Source: Betaproteobacteria bacterium (GTDB lineage: Bacteria > Pseudomonadota > Gammaproteobacteria > Burkholderiales > Usitatibacteraceae). Taken from it: DNA of 64,000 bases. Of the stretch, positions 50,059 through 59,119 are shown in pieces. Made by a program: the position numbers and the translations under genes. The notes under the pieces are model-generated. The model did no database searches, had not been told where the DNA came from, and saw nothing but the letters and a program-made list of their open reading frames with translations. Location: the NCBI GenBank assembly GCA_016720855.1, contig JADKJU010000003.1, positions 682,001 through 746,000 of the forward strand, written 5' to 3'. Numbering within the stretch: the stretch's first letter is position 1; each line of letters opens with the position of its first letter.

Positions 50059-51166
50059 TGAGTTCGTATGCCGTGCTGCGGCCACCACCCGCCGTCTTGC
50101 GCAGCACCCCGAGGGCGAGCAGCTCGTTGATGTCGCGCAGTGCCGTGTCGGGGGAGCACTTGGCGATGGCCGCCCATTTGCTGCTGGTGAGCTTGCCCTC
50201 GAAACCATCCAGCACGCGGTTGAGCAGTTTTACTTGCCGCTCATTCAGCGGCGTGGTTGCCCAACGTTGCCAGAAGCGCGCCTTGACGAGCACGGTATCC
50301 AGCGTGTGCTGCGCGTTGCCCGCGGCGCGGTTGAGCGTGCCGAGGAACCACGACAGCCAATCGGTCACCTCGAGCGTGCCCTTCTGGGTTTGCTCCAGGA
50401 TGTCGTAGTAGTCCTTGCGCTCTCGCTGGATCTGAGCCGACAGGCTGTAGAAACGCTGTGGGCTGCCATCAGCGCGGGCCAGCAGCAAGTCGCCTGCGGC
50501 CCGGCCGATACGACCATTGCCGTCGTCGAACGGGTGCAGCGTTACGAACCACAAGTGCGCAAGCCCGGCCTTCAGCAGTGGGGGCTCCGTCGTGGTCGCA
50601 TTCACCCATTCGAGGAATCGCACGAGCTCGGCATCCAACCGATCGGCCGGTGGTGCTTCGAAATGCACACGCTGACGGTGGATGGGGCCCGACACGACTT
50701 GCATCGGGCCGTTGGCGTCGTCACGCAACGCGCCGACACGAATGCGCTTCAGCCCACCATGGCCGGTCGGGAACAAAGCTGCATGCCAGCCGAACAGCCG
50801 CTCCGAGGTCAGTGGGTCGTTGCAGCGGCCGGTGGCATCGAGGACCATCTCGACGACACCATCAACGTGCCGATCCACTGGCGCCAGCGCCCCGATGTCG
50901 ACGCCCAGGCGCCGGGCGATGGACGAGCGCACGGAATCGGCATCAAGCTTTTCGCCCTCGATTTCGCAGGTCTTGAGGACGTCCTCCGTGAGCGTGGTGA
51001 GGCTGGCCTGCTCGCGCAGAGCCAGGCCAACATCGGCGAGACGCCCCAGGAGAACTCCCTGGGCACGACTGACATCCGCCAGCGAGCCAGCCAATGCGGC
51101 GAGGTCGAAGCGCCATCTCGGCCAATCGGGGCGCTGCCAGATATAACGATAATCTCCGCTATTCAT
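50051..51166 (-). CDS. Fic-family protein (DUF4172, class II)
   Basis: A 371-residue Fic AMP-transferase. It has the N-terminal DUF4172 region (WPRWRFD), an inhibitory motif TCEIEGEKL that blocks ATP until moved (class II, inside the same chain), the catalytic HPFDDGNGRIGR near residues 212-223, and a C-terminal winged helix (LTSSKWAAIAKCSPDTALRDINELLALGVLRKT). It probably modifies a host protein and regulates its own activity. Confidence 0.92.
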   Translation of the reverse strand: MNSGDYRYIWQRPDWPRWRFDLAALAGSLADVSRAQGVLLGRLADVGLALREQASLTTLTEDVLKTCEIEGEKLDADSVRSSIARRLGVDIGALAPVDRHVDGVVEMVLDATGRCNDPLTSERLFGWHAALFPTGHGGLKRIRVGALRDDANGPMQVVSGPIHRQRVHFEAPPADRLDAELVRFLEWVNATTTEPPLLKAGLAHLWFVTLHPFDDGNGRIGRAAGDLLLARADGSPQRFYSLSAQIQRERKDYYDILEQTQKGTLEVTDWLSWFLGTLNRAAGNAQHTLDTVLVKARFWQRWATTPLNERQVKLLNRVLDGFEGKLTSSKWAAIAKCSPDTALRDINELLALGVLRKTAGGGRSTAYELNG

Positions 51167-51607
51167 GCGGCGATTATGACGCCCATTCCCCGCAATGACA
51201 AGTTAATCCCCGCATCTTATGCGGCTATTAAGGGTGCCATTCACCGCAAAGCGGTCGCTCCCGGGTCGTGCCCCGGGAAGCGGTGATAGAGACGGTCTCG
51301 GCGCGGCAATCGGCTAATTTCGCGCGAGCCTCAGACCCGGCGGGCAACGCACCAACCCGGAAATGCCGTGAATATCGGGGAAATGGCGGACAGAAAAAAA
51401 GGCCAGATCGAGATCTGGCCCTTGAATGATGGTGGCGGGGTGGCGACGCACCTTGACGCGGGAATGCCCCGATAATCGACCATCCGAGTTCATGAGCATC
51501 AGGTTAATAATCAGCGATTTAGGATTGGATGAGCCGATTGCCTGGCAGACGCAATAAACGTAGCTCGAAGGCACACTCTAGCGCCCGAATTCAGTGCATT
51601 CGGCCGC
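51167..51607. other. 440-base gap, no gene recognised
   Basis: Contains the terminator at 51394-51420 and, at 51178-51255, repeated CCCCGCA segments just before the Fic start. A leftward 86-codon frame (51314-51574) lacks a ribosome-binding site and any recognised family, and is not called. Confidence 0.5.
51394..51420 (-). terminator. Rho-independent terminator, leftward
   Basis: A perfect stem GGCCAGATC-GA-GATCTGGCC (51401-51420) followed on the leftward strand by seven T. It lies 190 bases beyond the stop of the gene at 51608 and also isolates the Fic gene. Confidence 0.8.
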
Positions 51608-52777
51608 TCAACGGTTCAACCGGAACTTCTCGAACCACTCGTTCAGGTGAGTGAGAGATCGCGCCCGAGGATCAATGGCCTCCGCCTGAGAAAGTGCCCA
51701 ACTTCGCCAATGCTCGAACGCGGGAACTTCGTTCGACTGCGACCCGATTCGCTCGTCCAGTGCCCCGATAAGGGCTCGGATCTGGTCAGATCGGGCTACG
51801 TTGCTAATCGCGTCATTCAGCAGCTTCTGGCGAGAGTCTAGGAGCGCCTGAAGTTCGGAGGCCTTTCTCTTGCGCTCGCTTTCGCAGGCCTTTTCGTATT
51901 CTTCAATCGCTTGCTTGCGGTCGTGCAATCGCCAGTCGTAATTCCGCTTCACCGCATCTCGAAATCCTTTCTCCCATTGTTCGATCGCGAGAAGGGCGAT
52001 GTTCCGAAGCACTGTTCGAGTAAATGCAGGAAAGATCAGGTCGGGCTTTTTGGACTGACGCTCCCAGGTCTCGGTGCCGAATCTGAATTCGAAGCCGGCT
52101 GGCTTGCCTTTGGCAACTCTATGACTGGGGGCCGGCGTAGCTTCGGTCCGGGTTACCTCAAAAGACCTACCCCATCCCTTATGACCGACCCACAGTCTTA
52201 TGTGGCGATGCCCGCTCGAGCTCGGCTTGAATCCGAGATCCGCCCACATCCATAACAGCTGACTCATCCCCTGCAGGAGTTCCTGGCCCTCGGGGGACTG
52301 ATATTTTGGCTTATCCCAGCTGTATGACTTGGCGACCTTTGCAAGACGCTCATCTTCAGCGATGAACTTCTGCGTGATCGGATGCAAGCCGCGGGTCGCC
52401 TTCGGCATTGGAACTTTGTCCACCAGTAGCCTGTAGCGCTCGAGGGTCTCCTCAATGCTGTAGGGAAAGACAGGGGGCGGTGGTACCGGCTGATCGAAGT
52501 CTTTCGGATCGAACTTCGGGAAAGATAACCAAACAGCGTCATGGTCCTCTTCAATGCGTTCCGCCAGGGTGTAGTCGAGTGGCGGTTTGACGAACTTCCT
52601 CTTTCTGCGGATGCCAGCCAAATTGGCCCAGTAGCCTCGAGGCGGGGCGGGGACGTTCATTTCGCGGCACAACTTGCCTAACCGGACGTCCGAGATCTCG
52701 AGATACTTTGCAATTTCGGTCCGCGGCTTGTCCCAAATGAGGTCGTACAGTTCTTTGCGGGTGAGCTTGAGAGTCAT
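51608..52777 (-). CDS. Large hypothetical protein with an N-terminal HTH-like part
   Basis: A 389-residue protein. The first 60 residues (LTRKELYDLIWDKPRTEIAKYLEISDVRLGKLCREMNVPAPPRGYWANLAGI) resemble a helix-turn-helix followed by the PPRGYW motif, seen in many proteins of unknown role in genomic islands. Residues 220-340 are charged and helical, likely coiled coil (EEYEKACESERKRKASEL). The ATG at 52777 follows GGAG. It diverges from rloA and may belong to the same defence region. Confidence 0.65.
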   Translation of the reverse strand: MTLKLTRKELYDLIWDKPRTEIAKYLEISDVRLGKLCREMNVPAPPRGYWANLAGIRRKRKFVKPPLDYTLAERIEEDHDAVWLSFPKFDPKDFDQPVPPPPVFPYSIEETLERYRLLVDKVPMPKATRGLHPITQKFIAEDERLAKVAKSYSWDKPKYQSPEGQELLQGMSQLLWMWADLGFKPSSSGHRHIRLWVGHKGWGRSFEVTRTEATPAPSHRVAKGKPAGFEFRFGTETWERQSKKPDLIFPAFTRTVLRNIALLAIEQWEKGFRDAVKRNYDWRLHDRKQAIEEYEKACESERKRKASELQALLDSRQKLLNDAISNVARSDQIRALIGALDERIGSQSNEVPAFEHWRSWALSQAEAIDPRARSLTHLNEWFEKFRLNR

Positions 52778-52832
52778 CGCAGGCTCCATGAGCCAAGCAT
52801 TCGCGCATTGGCGATATTAACGCAAAAATAAA

Positions 52833-52861
52833 TTGACTTATGGAATAGAAAATACAAAAAT
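52833..52861 (+). promoter_or_regulatory. Candidate promoter of rloAB
   Basis: In a strongly AT-rich gap, TTGACT (52833-52838) and AAAAAT (52856-52861) are 17 bases apart. A good ribosome-binding site (AGGAGG) and ATG at 52890 follow. Confidence 0.5.
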
Positions 52862-52889
52862 AGCGTTGTTTTGTTGGTAGGAGGCATAA

Positions 52890-54161
52890 ATGCTGGTTGA
52901 ATTCAGGATCTCGAACTTCCGCTCGATCCGCGAAGAGCAGTGCCTCAGCTTTGTTGCCACCACAGACAAGTGGCTAGAAGACACGCACTGCATTACCACC
53001 GGCAAGAGCACCGTGCCAAAGCTGCTGCGCTCGGTGGTCACCTACGGGCCCAATGCTAGCGGCAAGAGCAATCTGATCTTTGCGCTGATGACCATGCAGC
53101 GGTTGGTGCTCAACTCCACACGGCTGCTGGAGCCTCAGTTTAGCGAGCAGTACACGCCCTTCTTGCTCGATGCCGACTCGCGCCAGAGGCCGACACAATT
53201 TGAGATCACCGTAATGCTGGACGGCGTGCGGTATCAGTACGGTTTCGAGTACGACGCTGAGCGCATACATGGTGAGTGGTTGCTGGTATATAGGGCTAGC
53301 AAAGCGCAGCGCTGGTTCGAATACCATTACAACCCCGAGACCAAGCTGAACGAATGGGAACCGTTCTCGGTCCATTTCAAGGGCGAGAAAAAGGGACAAA
53401 GAGAGCTCTGGAAGGCTAATACCTCAGCACACTCGCTTTTCCTGACCCAAGCTTCGCAATCGAACAGCCAGCAACTGAAGGCGTTGTTTGACTGGTTCGT
53501 CAACGATCTGATCGTTTTGCCGGCCGGCGCAGCGTTCAACCTGCTGCCCACGCTGATACGGCTCGAAGACCCGAAGTACAAGGAGTGGGTGCTACGCCTG
53601 ATGAACGCCGCAGACATCCACATCAGCGACATCAAAGTCGAAAAGCGCAAGGGTCAGCAACTGGAATTCAAACTGGAGCCTGGCAAGCCGCCTGAACTGC
53701 GCACGGTCGAAGGGGAACTACCCGATATCGAGTTCTGCCATGCGACGGCGGATGGTGGTCAGCAATGGTTTGACCGCCGTTATGAGTCCTACGGTACGCA
53801 GCGCCTGCTAGGTTATGCAGGGCCGCTGCTGGATGCCATCGAGAACGGCAAGTTCATCGTCGTCGATGAGTTCGACACGAGCTTGCACCCGCTGCTCACT
53901 CGCTACGTGCTGCAAATGCTGCACAAGCCACATCTTTCGCAGAATGGTGCGCAGTTGTGGATGACCACACACGACACGTCTTTGCTAGACCCAGAGTTTC
54001 TACGTCGTGATCAGATTTGGTTCGTCGAGAAGAACAAGGAGCAGACTTCTGATCTCTACTCCTTAACCGAATTTAGCCCGCGCAAGACGGAAGCGCTGGA
54101 GCGCGGTTACTTGCAGGGTCGTTATGGTGCCATTCCCTTCCTCAGTGAATTTCTGTTCTAG
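52890..54161 (+). CDS. rloA: RloA-type AAA ATPase (AbiLi-like)
   Basis: A 423-residue OLD/RloA-like ATPase of phage defence. Residues 5-60 are FRISNFRSIREEQCLSFVA and the Walker A TYGPNASGKSNLIFAL; Walker B is in GKFIVVDEFDTSLHPLLTRYVL; a switch His lies in WMTTHDTSLLD. In the RloAB/AbiL pair, and in the related PARIS system, it senses infection and holds the nuclease-like partner. That partner is broken here, so the system is likely inactive. Confidence 0.9.
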   Translation: MLVEFRISNFRSIREEQCLSFVATTDKWLEDTHCITTGKSTVPKLLRSVVTYGPNASGKSNLIFALMTMQRLVLNSTRLLEPQFSEQYTPFLLDADSRQRPTQFEITVMLDGVRYQYGFEYDAERIHGEWLLVYRASKAQRWFEYHYNPETKLNEWEPFSVHFKGEKKGQRELWKANTSAHSLFLTQASQSNSQQLKALFDWFVNDLIVLPAGAAFNLLPTLIRLEDPKYKEWVLRLMNAADIHISDIKVEKRKGQQLEFKLEPGKPPELRTVEGELPDIEFCHATADGGQQWFDRRYESYGTQRLLGYAGPLLDAIENGKFIVVDEFDTSLHPLLTRYVLQMLHKPHLSQNGAQLWMTTHDTSLLDPEFLRRDQIWFVEKNKEQTSDLYSLTEFSPRKTEALERGYLQGRYGAIPFLSEFLF

Positions 54162-54448
54162 AGGGAGGGCAAGTGAAGGAAAACCAGCCTAAACACCGGC
54201 AACTTGCCAAGGAACGAAGCAAAAGTGAACGAAAGATTGCGCTGCGCCGGGAAAATGGCACTGCCCTCTTGGTGTGCGAAGGCAAATGCACCGAGCCGTT
54301 TTACCTGCAAGGATTACTGCAATCCCCGATGGCCACCCCAAACTCCCGCACCTGTGGCCGGGTCAAACTCCCGCACCTGAGCAGGCGGCGGGACGCGGCG
54401 AAGTTACCCGGTTGATCCCCTCTTGGCAACACGCGCCGCGGCCTCTTT

Positions 54449-55115
54449 TCAGGCGCCAGCCTTGCCTTCGAAGCGCAGCAGGTAGCCGTGGTGCATGAGG
54501 CGATCGAGGAGCGGGGTGACTACGACGACATCGCCGAGGAGCCGCCCCCAGTCCTCGAGCGGGCGGTTGGAGGTGACGATCGTCGAGGCTTTCTCGTAGC
54601 GGCTCATGAGCACGTCGGCGGCTTCGTCGCCGGCGTGGGCGGGGGAGCTTGCGCAGGAAGAGGTCGTCAATGACGAGCAGCTCGGCGGCCTTGAGCTGGG
54701 CGCGCAGCTTGCGCAGTTCACCGAGTTCGCGAGCTTCGCCGATGTCCTCGATGAGCTGGTGGGCCTCGCGGTAGTGCACGCGCCGGCCGTGGGCGACTGC
54801 GAGCGCGGCAAGCGCCTTCGCCACATGGCTCTTACCCGTTCCGGGCGGGCCGATGAGCAGCGCGTCCTCCTTCGCGTCGATGAACTTGAGCGTGGCGAGC
54901 TCCAGCACGTCGCGCCGGGGAAGCCGCGGGTTGTAGCTCCAGTCGAAGCTCTTCAGGTCGCATCGCTCGGGCAGCCCCGAGAGCGCGTAGCGTCGCTCGA
55001 GCAGGCGCGAGCGGCGCCGGTCGAGCTCGTCCTGGACGAGCCAGGAGAAGGCTTCGACGAAGTCCATTTCATGCGCGCCAACCTGGAGCGCGCGAGCCTG
55101 CAGTGTTGCGGTCAT
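54449..55115 (-). pseudogene. istB: istB-type ATPase, frameshifted
   Basis: IstB helper ATPase: GMTATLQARALQ, WLVQDELDRRRSRLLERRYALSGLPER, Walker A LIGPPGTGKSHVAKAL, Walker B LLVIDDLFLRKLP. After KLP, a run of five Cs (four expected) shifts the frame near 54642. The other frame continues HAGDEAADVLMSRYEKASTIVTSNRPLEDWG and LLDRLMHHGYLLRFEG to 54449. The indel in a C-run is either decay or a programmed slip; no slippery motif is seen. Confidence 0.8.
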
Positions 55116-55153
55116 GCCGGACAGGCGCAGGCTGCGTAGCGCGCGCTCCAGCT

Positions 55154-56685
55154 TCAGTGATAGACATTGCCATCGGGATCCTCGTGGTGGACCTGGGAGA
55201 GCGCCTCCCAGAGCGTTTGGTACTCGGTGATGTCGCGAATCGCCGGATGCGCCTGCGTGAGCGGCGGGTCGGCCGCAGGGGGCGCCTGGCGCTCGAGCGC
55301 GCGCCTGACGGCGGCGTAGGACAAGCAGTTGGCTTGCGTGAGGCGCGCGCACACCGCCTCGATGTCGGCGCGCGCGTGCTTGCGCACGAGGTTTGCGAGG
55401 CCGTAGATCGCTCGTTGGCCGGGGCGGCCAAGCTTGGCGAAGAGCTCGCGGCCGGCCTGGGCAGTTGCCGGGCCGATGGTCTCCAGGCGCACGAGCAGGC
55501 GCACCGTTTCACGCGACGGGTTGAAGACGCGGTCCTCTCCCTGCATCACGAAGGCGCCCTTGCGAAGCGACTTCTCGTGCCGGCGCAGCACGGTGCCAAC
55601 GCGCTCGAGGATCTCGATCTCGCGCTCGTACACGCGCACCGTGACTTCGCTGTGAGGCGCGGCTGGAAGAGCGGCGTAATACGAGCCCTCGACCTGCACG
55701 AGGCCCGCGTCATCGACCGTGCGCGTGACCTGGCGGAAGTACCTGCAGCCCTCGGCAGGCAACTGCTTCAAGTGCGCTTGCTCCTCGCGGAACATCTCGA
55801 GCACCTGACGCTTCTTGCGCCCGTGGATGCGCGGAGCCGCCCAGCGCTCCCCCTTGAGCGCGGTCGACTGCGTGTGCTGAATCGCGTTCTCGACGGTTCC
55901 CTTGCGGTTGGGGTCGGCGACACGGCACGGATCGGCGACGACACCGTAGTGCGCGAGCATGGCCGCGTAGACGGGATTCAACTCGGGCTCGTACAGATCG
56001 GGCTTGATCACGCCCTGCTTCAGGTTGTCGAGCACGACGTACCGAGGACAGCCGCCGAGGGCACGGAAGGCCTCCTCGTGCGCCCGCGCCCAACTCTCCT
56101 GGTCGGCCTTCCACACCGCTTTCCTGAAGCTCTTGCCCGAGTACTTGAGCGTCATCACGAAGAGCGCCGGCTTACGGTACTTGCCGCGGCTATCCAGCGT
56201 GGGCGCCCCTTCGCCGTAGTCGACCTGCGCTTCCTCGCCGGGGGCGAATTCCAGTACGTCGAAGCGCTCGGGCGCGCGCGCCTTGAGCCGCGCCACGAAG
56301 CGCTTCACCGAGTTGTAGCCGTGTGCGAAGCCGTGGCCCTCCACCAGGTCCTGGTAGATGGCCACGGCGTTCCTGCCCAGCAACACCTGCGACTTGATCC
56401 ACTCCCGGTGCGGCTCGCACGCCGAGGTCGTCGACTCGTTGGCCGGAGCCGGTGGCCGGGGTGCGGGAGTTTGGCCCTCCGGGCCCCGGAGCCGGTGGCC
56501 GGGGTGCGGGAGTTTGCCCATCCGCAGCACCAGAGCCGGTGGCCACCCCGGGGAATTTGCCAGCCTCTGATAACGCCGGACGGTCTTCGGAGACACCCCA
56601 GGCGCCGCTCAATCTCCCGCTGCCCCACGCCGCTCTCGAGCAGCGCCAGGACGCTCATGCGCAAATGCGATTTCAAGACGTTCAC
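55154..56685 (-). pseudogene. istA: istA-type transposase, frameshifted
   Basis: IstA. From the ATG at 56685: MNVLKSHLRMSVLALLESGVGQREIERRLG (HTH). Near 56607 a G-run has one base too few and the homology goes on in the next frame (VSPKTVRRYQRL...). The long frame (ATG/GTG at 56596) runs to 55154 with the DDE motifs VDYGEGAPT, VLDNLKQGV and KGTVENAIQ. The insert GHRLRGPEGQTPAPRPPAP reflects terminal-type repeats inside the gene. Confidence 0.82.
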
Positions 56686-57217
56686 TTCTCCCTCTCCCCG
56701 AATTGGTCGGGGAGGAGCGTACGTCGCGCCGTCCGGCGCCCGGGATCAGGCGCCCTTACGGGTGCTCAGGGTGCGGGAGTTTGACCCGGCCACAGGTGCG
56801 TGGTCACCCATGCCCGGAATCGCTTTGAGCAGGTGCCGCGAGATCGTGTGTTCGTACTAATAGATGCCGAACAGGACGACCTGCTGAAGGCGCTCAAACT
56901 CTGCGAATTGCCAGTGCAGCGGGAAAGCAAAAAGAAGGGGCTGCCGGAAATCCGAATTGAGCCCGTTGTCTGCGATCCATGTTTCGAATTTTGGCTACTG
57001 CTGCATTTCCGCTACTGCGACCAACCATTCGCCAGCTTTGCGGACGTGCTGCCCGAACTTCAGGCTCACTTGCCAGACTACGAAAAGAACGATCCACGAA
57101 TTTTTGTTCGCGTCGGCGGCGAGCAGGGCATGGAACGCGCACTCTCGAACGTCACCCAACTGAGGAAGGTCCTGGCTCAAACCGGCGCCAGCATTCCCGC
57201 CACCGACATGGACAAAC

Positions 57218-57973
57218 TTATAGAAGTACTCCGCGGTCTAACGACGTAACGCCAGTCAGTCCAGCGTCGGCGCTGCCGTCGCGTTTACAGCTATCGACTA
57301 ACTTGCAAACAGCGTTAGAAGCTATTTGCCACTGCCGCTCTTTTGCGTTCCCGTTGTGGTCGATGGCGCGGGAGCAGGGGTGCCTGCAGCCAGCCGTGGG
57401 GACTGCTGGGGTTGCAGGCGCGGCAGCGGGCTTAGGTTGAAGATTTACTACGCCGTCGAAGCTCTTCGTCGCCTCTACGGTTGGCTGAAGCTTACCTGCA
57501 CCGTTAAAGCTCTCGCGCAATGGGACGGTCTCAGTTTTCTTTGGAGCTTCGTTTGCCATGCCTTTCACCTTTATCGAGTATGAATTGACAGCAGCCGCTA
57601 TGCCGATGACTGCAGTGAACAGCGCACCGATACCGAATGCCCACGACGCTGTGATGTCGAGCCTTTTTAGCAGTGGATCATTGGATGTGGACTTGCCAGA
57701 CAGAATGTCTTCGAGGTAGTTGCGGTTACGGCGGAAGACAACCAAGATCGTGACAATTGCCACGACGAAACTCACGATAGCGCAAACGTACAGAATTAGA
57801 GCCTCAGCAGAGGTCAGACCGACGGTAGTCAGCAATGTGAGAAGAAGCCCAATTCCACCGGCCGATAACGCCAGAAGGCTCTTGTCATGCTCCAACGAAG
57901 TGCTGAACCAAGCGGTGACACTTGCCGCATAGAATTCAACGCGCTTCTGATCGTCGCTTTCTTCAGGTGTCAT
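57218..57973 (-). CDS. Membrane protein, unknown
   Basis: A 251-residue protein with three membrane helices (LLALSAGGIGLLLTLLTTVG, ILYVCAIVSFVVAIVTILVVF and FGIGALFTAVIGIAAAV) and a Pro/Lys-rich C-terminal half. Its 3' end overlaps the end of rloB by 32 bases on the opposite strand. No family is recognised; the position suggests an accessory of the defence-like region. Confidence 0.6.
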   Translation of the reverse strand: MTPEESDDQKRVEFYAASVTAWFSTSLEHDKSLLALSAGGIGLLLTLLTTVGLTSAEALILYVCAIVSFVVAIVTILVVFRRNRNYLEDILSGKSTSNDPLLKRLDITASWAFGIGALFTAVIGIAAAVNSYSIKVKGMANEAPKKTETVPLRESFNGAGKLQPTVEATKSFDGVVNLQPKPAAAPATPAVPTAGCRHPCSRAIDHNGNAKERQWQIASNAVCKLVDSCKRDGSADAGLTGVTSLDRGVLL

Positions 57974-58086
57974 GTTATTTCTACCGGTTGTGCAAAGCGG
58001 CGTCCGCCAATGCGCGGAGCACGTCGCTTATTTCACTTGGTGTCCTCGTCGGTCATTGGCACATAGTAAACCGTGCTTATTGTGAT

Positions 58087-59025
58087 TTAGAGAGCATCAG
58101 CATGCTTTTCGGCCGCCGCCTTGTCGGCTTCACCTTCCGTTCGGGCCGCCAAGGACCGATAGCGATCGAGTGCCGTCTGCCTGATGACTTTTGGACTCTT
58201 GCACCCGATTCCTGCAAGAAACTCCCGCTCGGCCTTCTCGTCCCTCGATTCAATCCACCATGCGCGCAGCGTGTTGAACTTTCCGTCGTTCCATCGGTAG
58301 CCTCTGGCCGACGCGTAATCCTTGTTTTCGATCGGAAGTCCAATAGCGTGCACACGCCAGGAAGGTGCACGAGCCGAGTCCAGGAGCAAGGACAAGACGT
58401 CTTGCCCACCAGCCGGCACCTTTTGGGCGAGGAGAGCAAGCAACAGATCGACGTCCGCCCTTGCCCTATGTCCCTCATGAAAGAGCCCGAAGCGAAAGCC
58501 GATGTAATCGAGCTTGCTGCTCTTCATGTTCCATTGATCCCAGGGAACCTCTTCTAGCGAGCATGCGAAGTGTTTGTTTGCGAAGTCCGGGTAGCGCGCC
58601 TCAAGAAAAGCGCGATCGAAGCGGGCGTTGTGGCAGATCACTAAACCGACCCCGTCCATGACTCTCGCGACGCCGGCCTCATCTATTCGCTGCCCGCGGA
58701 CCATCTCGTCGCTTATGCCAGTCAGGCGCGTAATTTCCGGCGATATGGGCATTTCTGGGTCTTCCAGGCTCTCGTACCGATCAACTACGCGGTAAAGCCG
58801 TCCAGACTCGCGCCCGTATTCGCAGGTCGCAATTGCAAGATCAATAATCCGATCACCAAGCTCTGCCTTAAGGCCGGTGGTCTCAGTATCGATGACCGCT
58901 AGCCGCCCGCAAGGCTCTCCGCTGACATTTTCGGCAAAGACATGTCCATCCGAAATGCGTAGTCGACGCAGCACCCTAAAGTCGGGGTGCGCGTCCAGCA
59001 CTTCAGCAGCTTGGTCGATGTTCAT
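58087..59025 (-). CDS. DEDDh 3'-5' exonuclease-domain protein
   Basis: A 312-residue protein. Exo I (LAVIDTETTGLKAELGDRIIDLA), Exo II (CHNARFDRAFLEARY) and Exo III (GHRARADVD) give the complete DEDDh active site of DNA polymerase III epsilon and RNase T. The C-terminal 100 residues (ARGYRWNDGKFNTLRAWWIES) form an extra domain as in many stand-alone exonucleases. The start is the ATG at 59025 or a GTG three codons earlier. It lies 94 bases from the Mrr-like gene and reads the same way. Confidence 0.88.
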   Translation of the reverse strand: MNIDQAAEVLDAHPDFRVLRRLRISDGHVFAENVSGEPCGRLAVIDTETTGLKAELGDRIIDLAIATCEYGRESGRLYRVVDRYESLEDPEMPISPEITRLTGISDEMVRGQRIDEAGVARVMDGVGLVICHNARFDRAFLEARYPDFANKHFACSLEEVPWDQWNMKSSKLDYIGFRFGLFHEGHRARADVDLLLALLAQKVPAGGQDVLSLLLDSARAPSWRVHAIGLPIENKDYASARGYRWNDGKFNTLRAWWIESRDEKAEREFLAGIGCKSPKVIRQTALDRYRSLAARTEGEADKAAAEKHADAL

Positions 59026-59119
59026 TACTTCCACTGTTGTGCACGCATCAAGTTAAGCTAAGAAACAGACTCGGTCGTATCACGATCATACGAGGACATG
59101 ACGTGTCCGCATGGTCCTT

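Larger units (their letters stand above)
54347..56800 (-). mobile_element. IS21-family element inside rloB
   Basis: About 2.45 kb with inverted ends: TGTGGCCGGGTCAAACTCCCG (54353) recurs inverted at 56774-56794, and the match extends six bases outward to 54347 and 56800. An additional CCAAACTCCCGCACC copy lies just outside at 54338-54352, and two more inside istA (56447-56535); IS21 elements have such multiple sites. No target duplication was found. Both istA and istB have one frameshift, so transposition is doubtful. Confidence 0.85.
54173..57249 (+). pseudogene. rloB: rloB-like gene split by an IS21 element
   Basis: The left part (GTG at 54173 to about 54329) encodes KHRQLAKERSKSERKIALRRENGTALLVCEGKCTEPFYLQGLLQ, the RloB N-terminus with E-G-x-x-T-E. 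The right part (56800-57249) encodes RNRFEQVPRDRVFVLIDAEQDD, RIEPVVCDPCFEFWLLLHF and LPDYEKNDPRIF to the stop. About 20 residues usual between them are absent, so the insertion seems to have come with a small deletion. RloB is the TOPRIM-like effector of the RloAB pair. Confidence 0.85.

Noticed and set aside
51314..51574. Leftward reading frame of 86 codons
   Set aside because: It contains the terminator hairpin, has no ribosome-binding site and no recognisable family.
54329..56810. Target-site duplication of the IS21 element in rloB
   Set aside because: Flanks just outside the inverted ends are not direct repeats, so a duplication could not be shown; a small deletion seems to have occurred.
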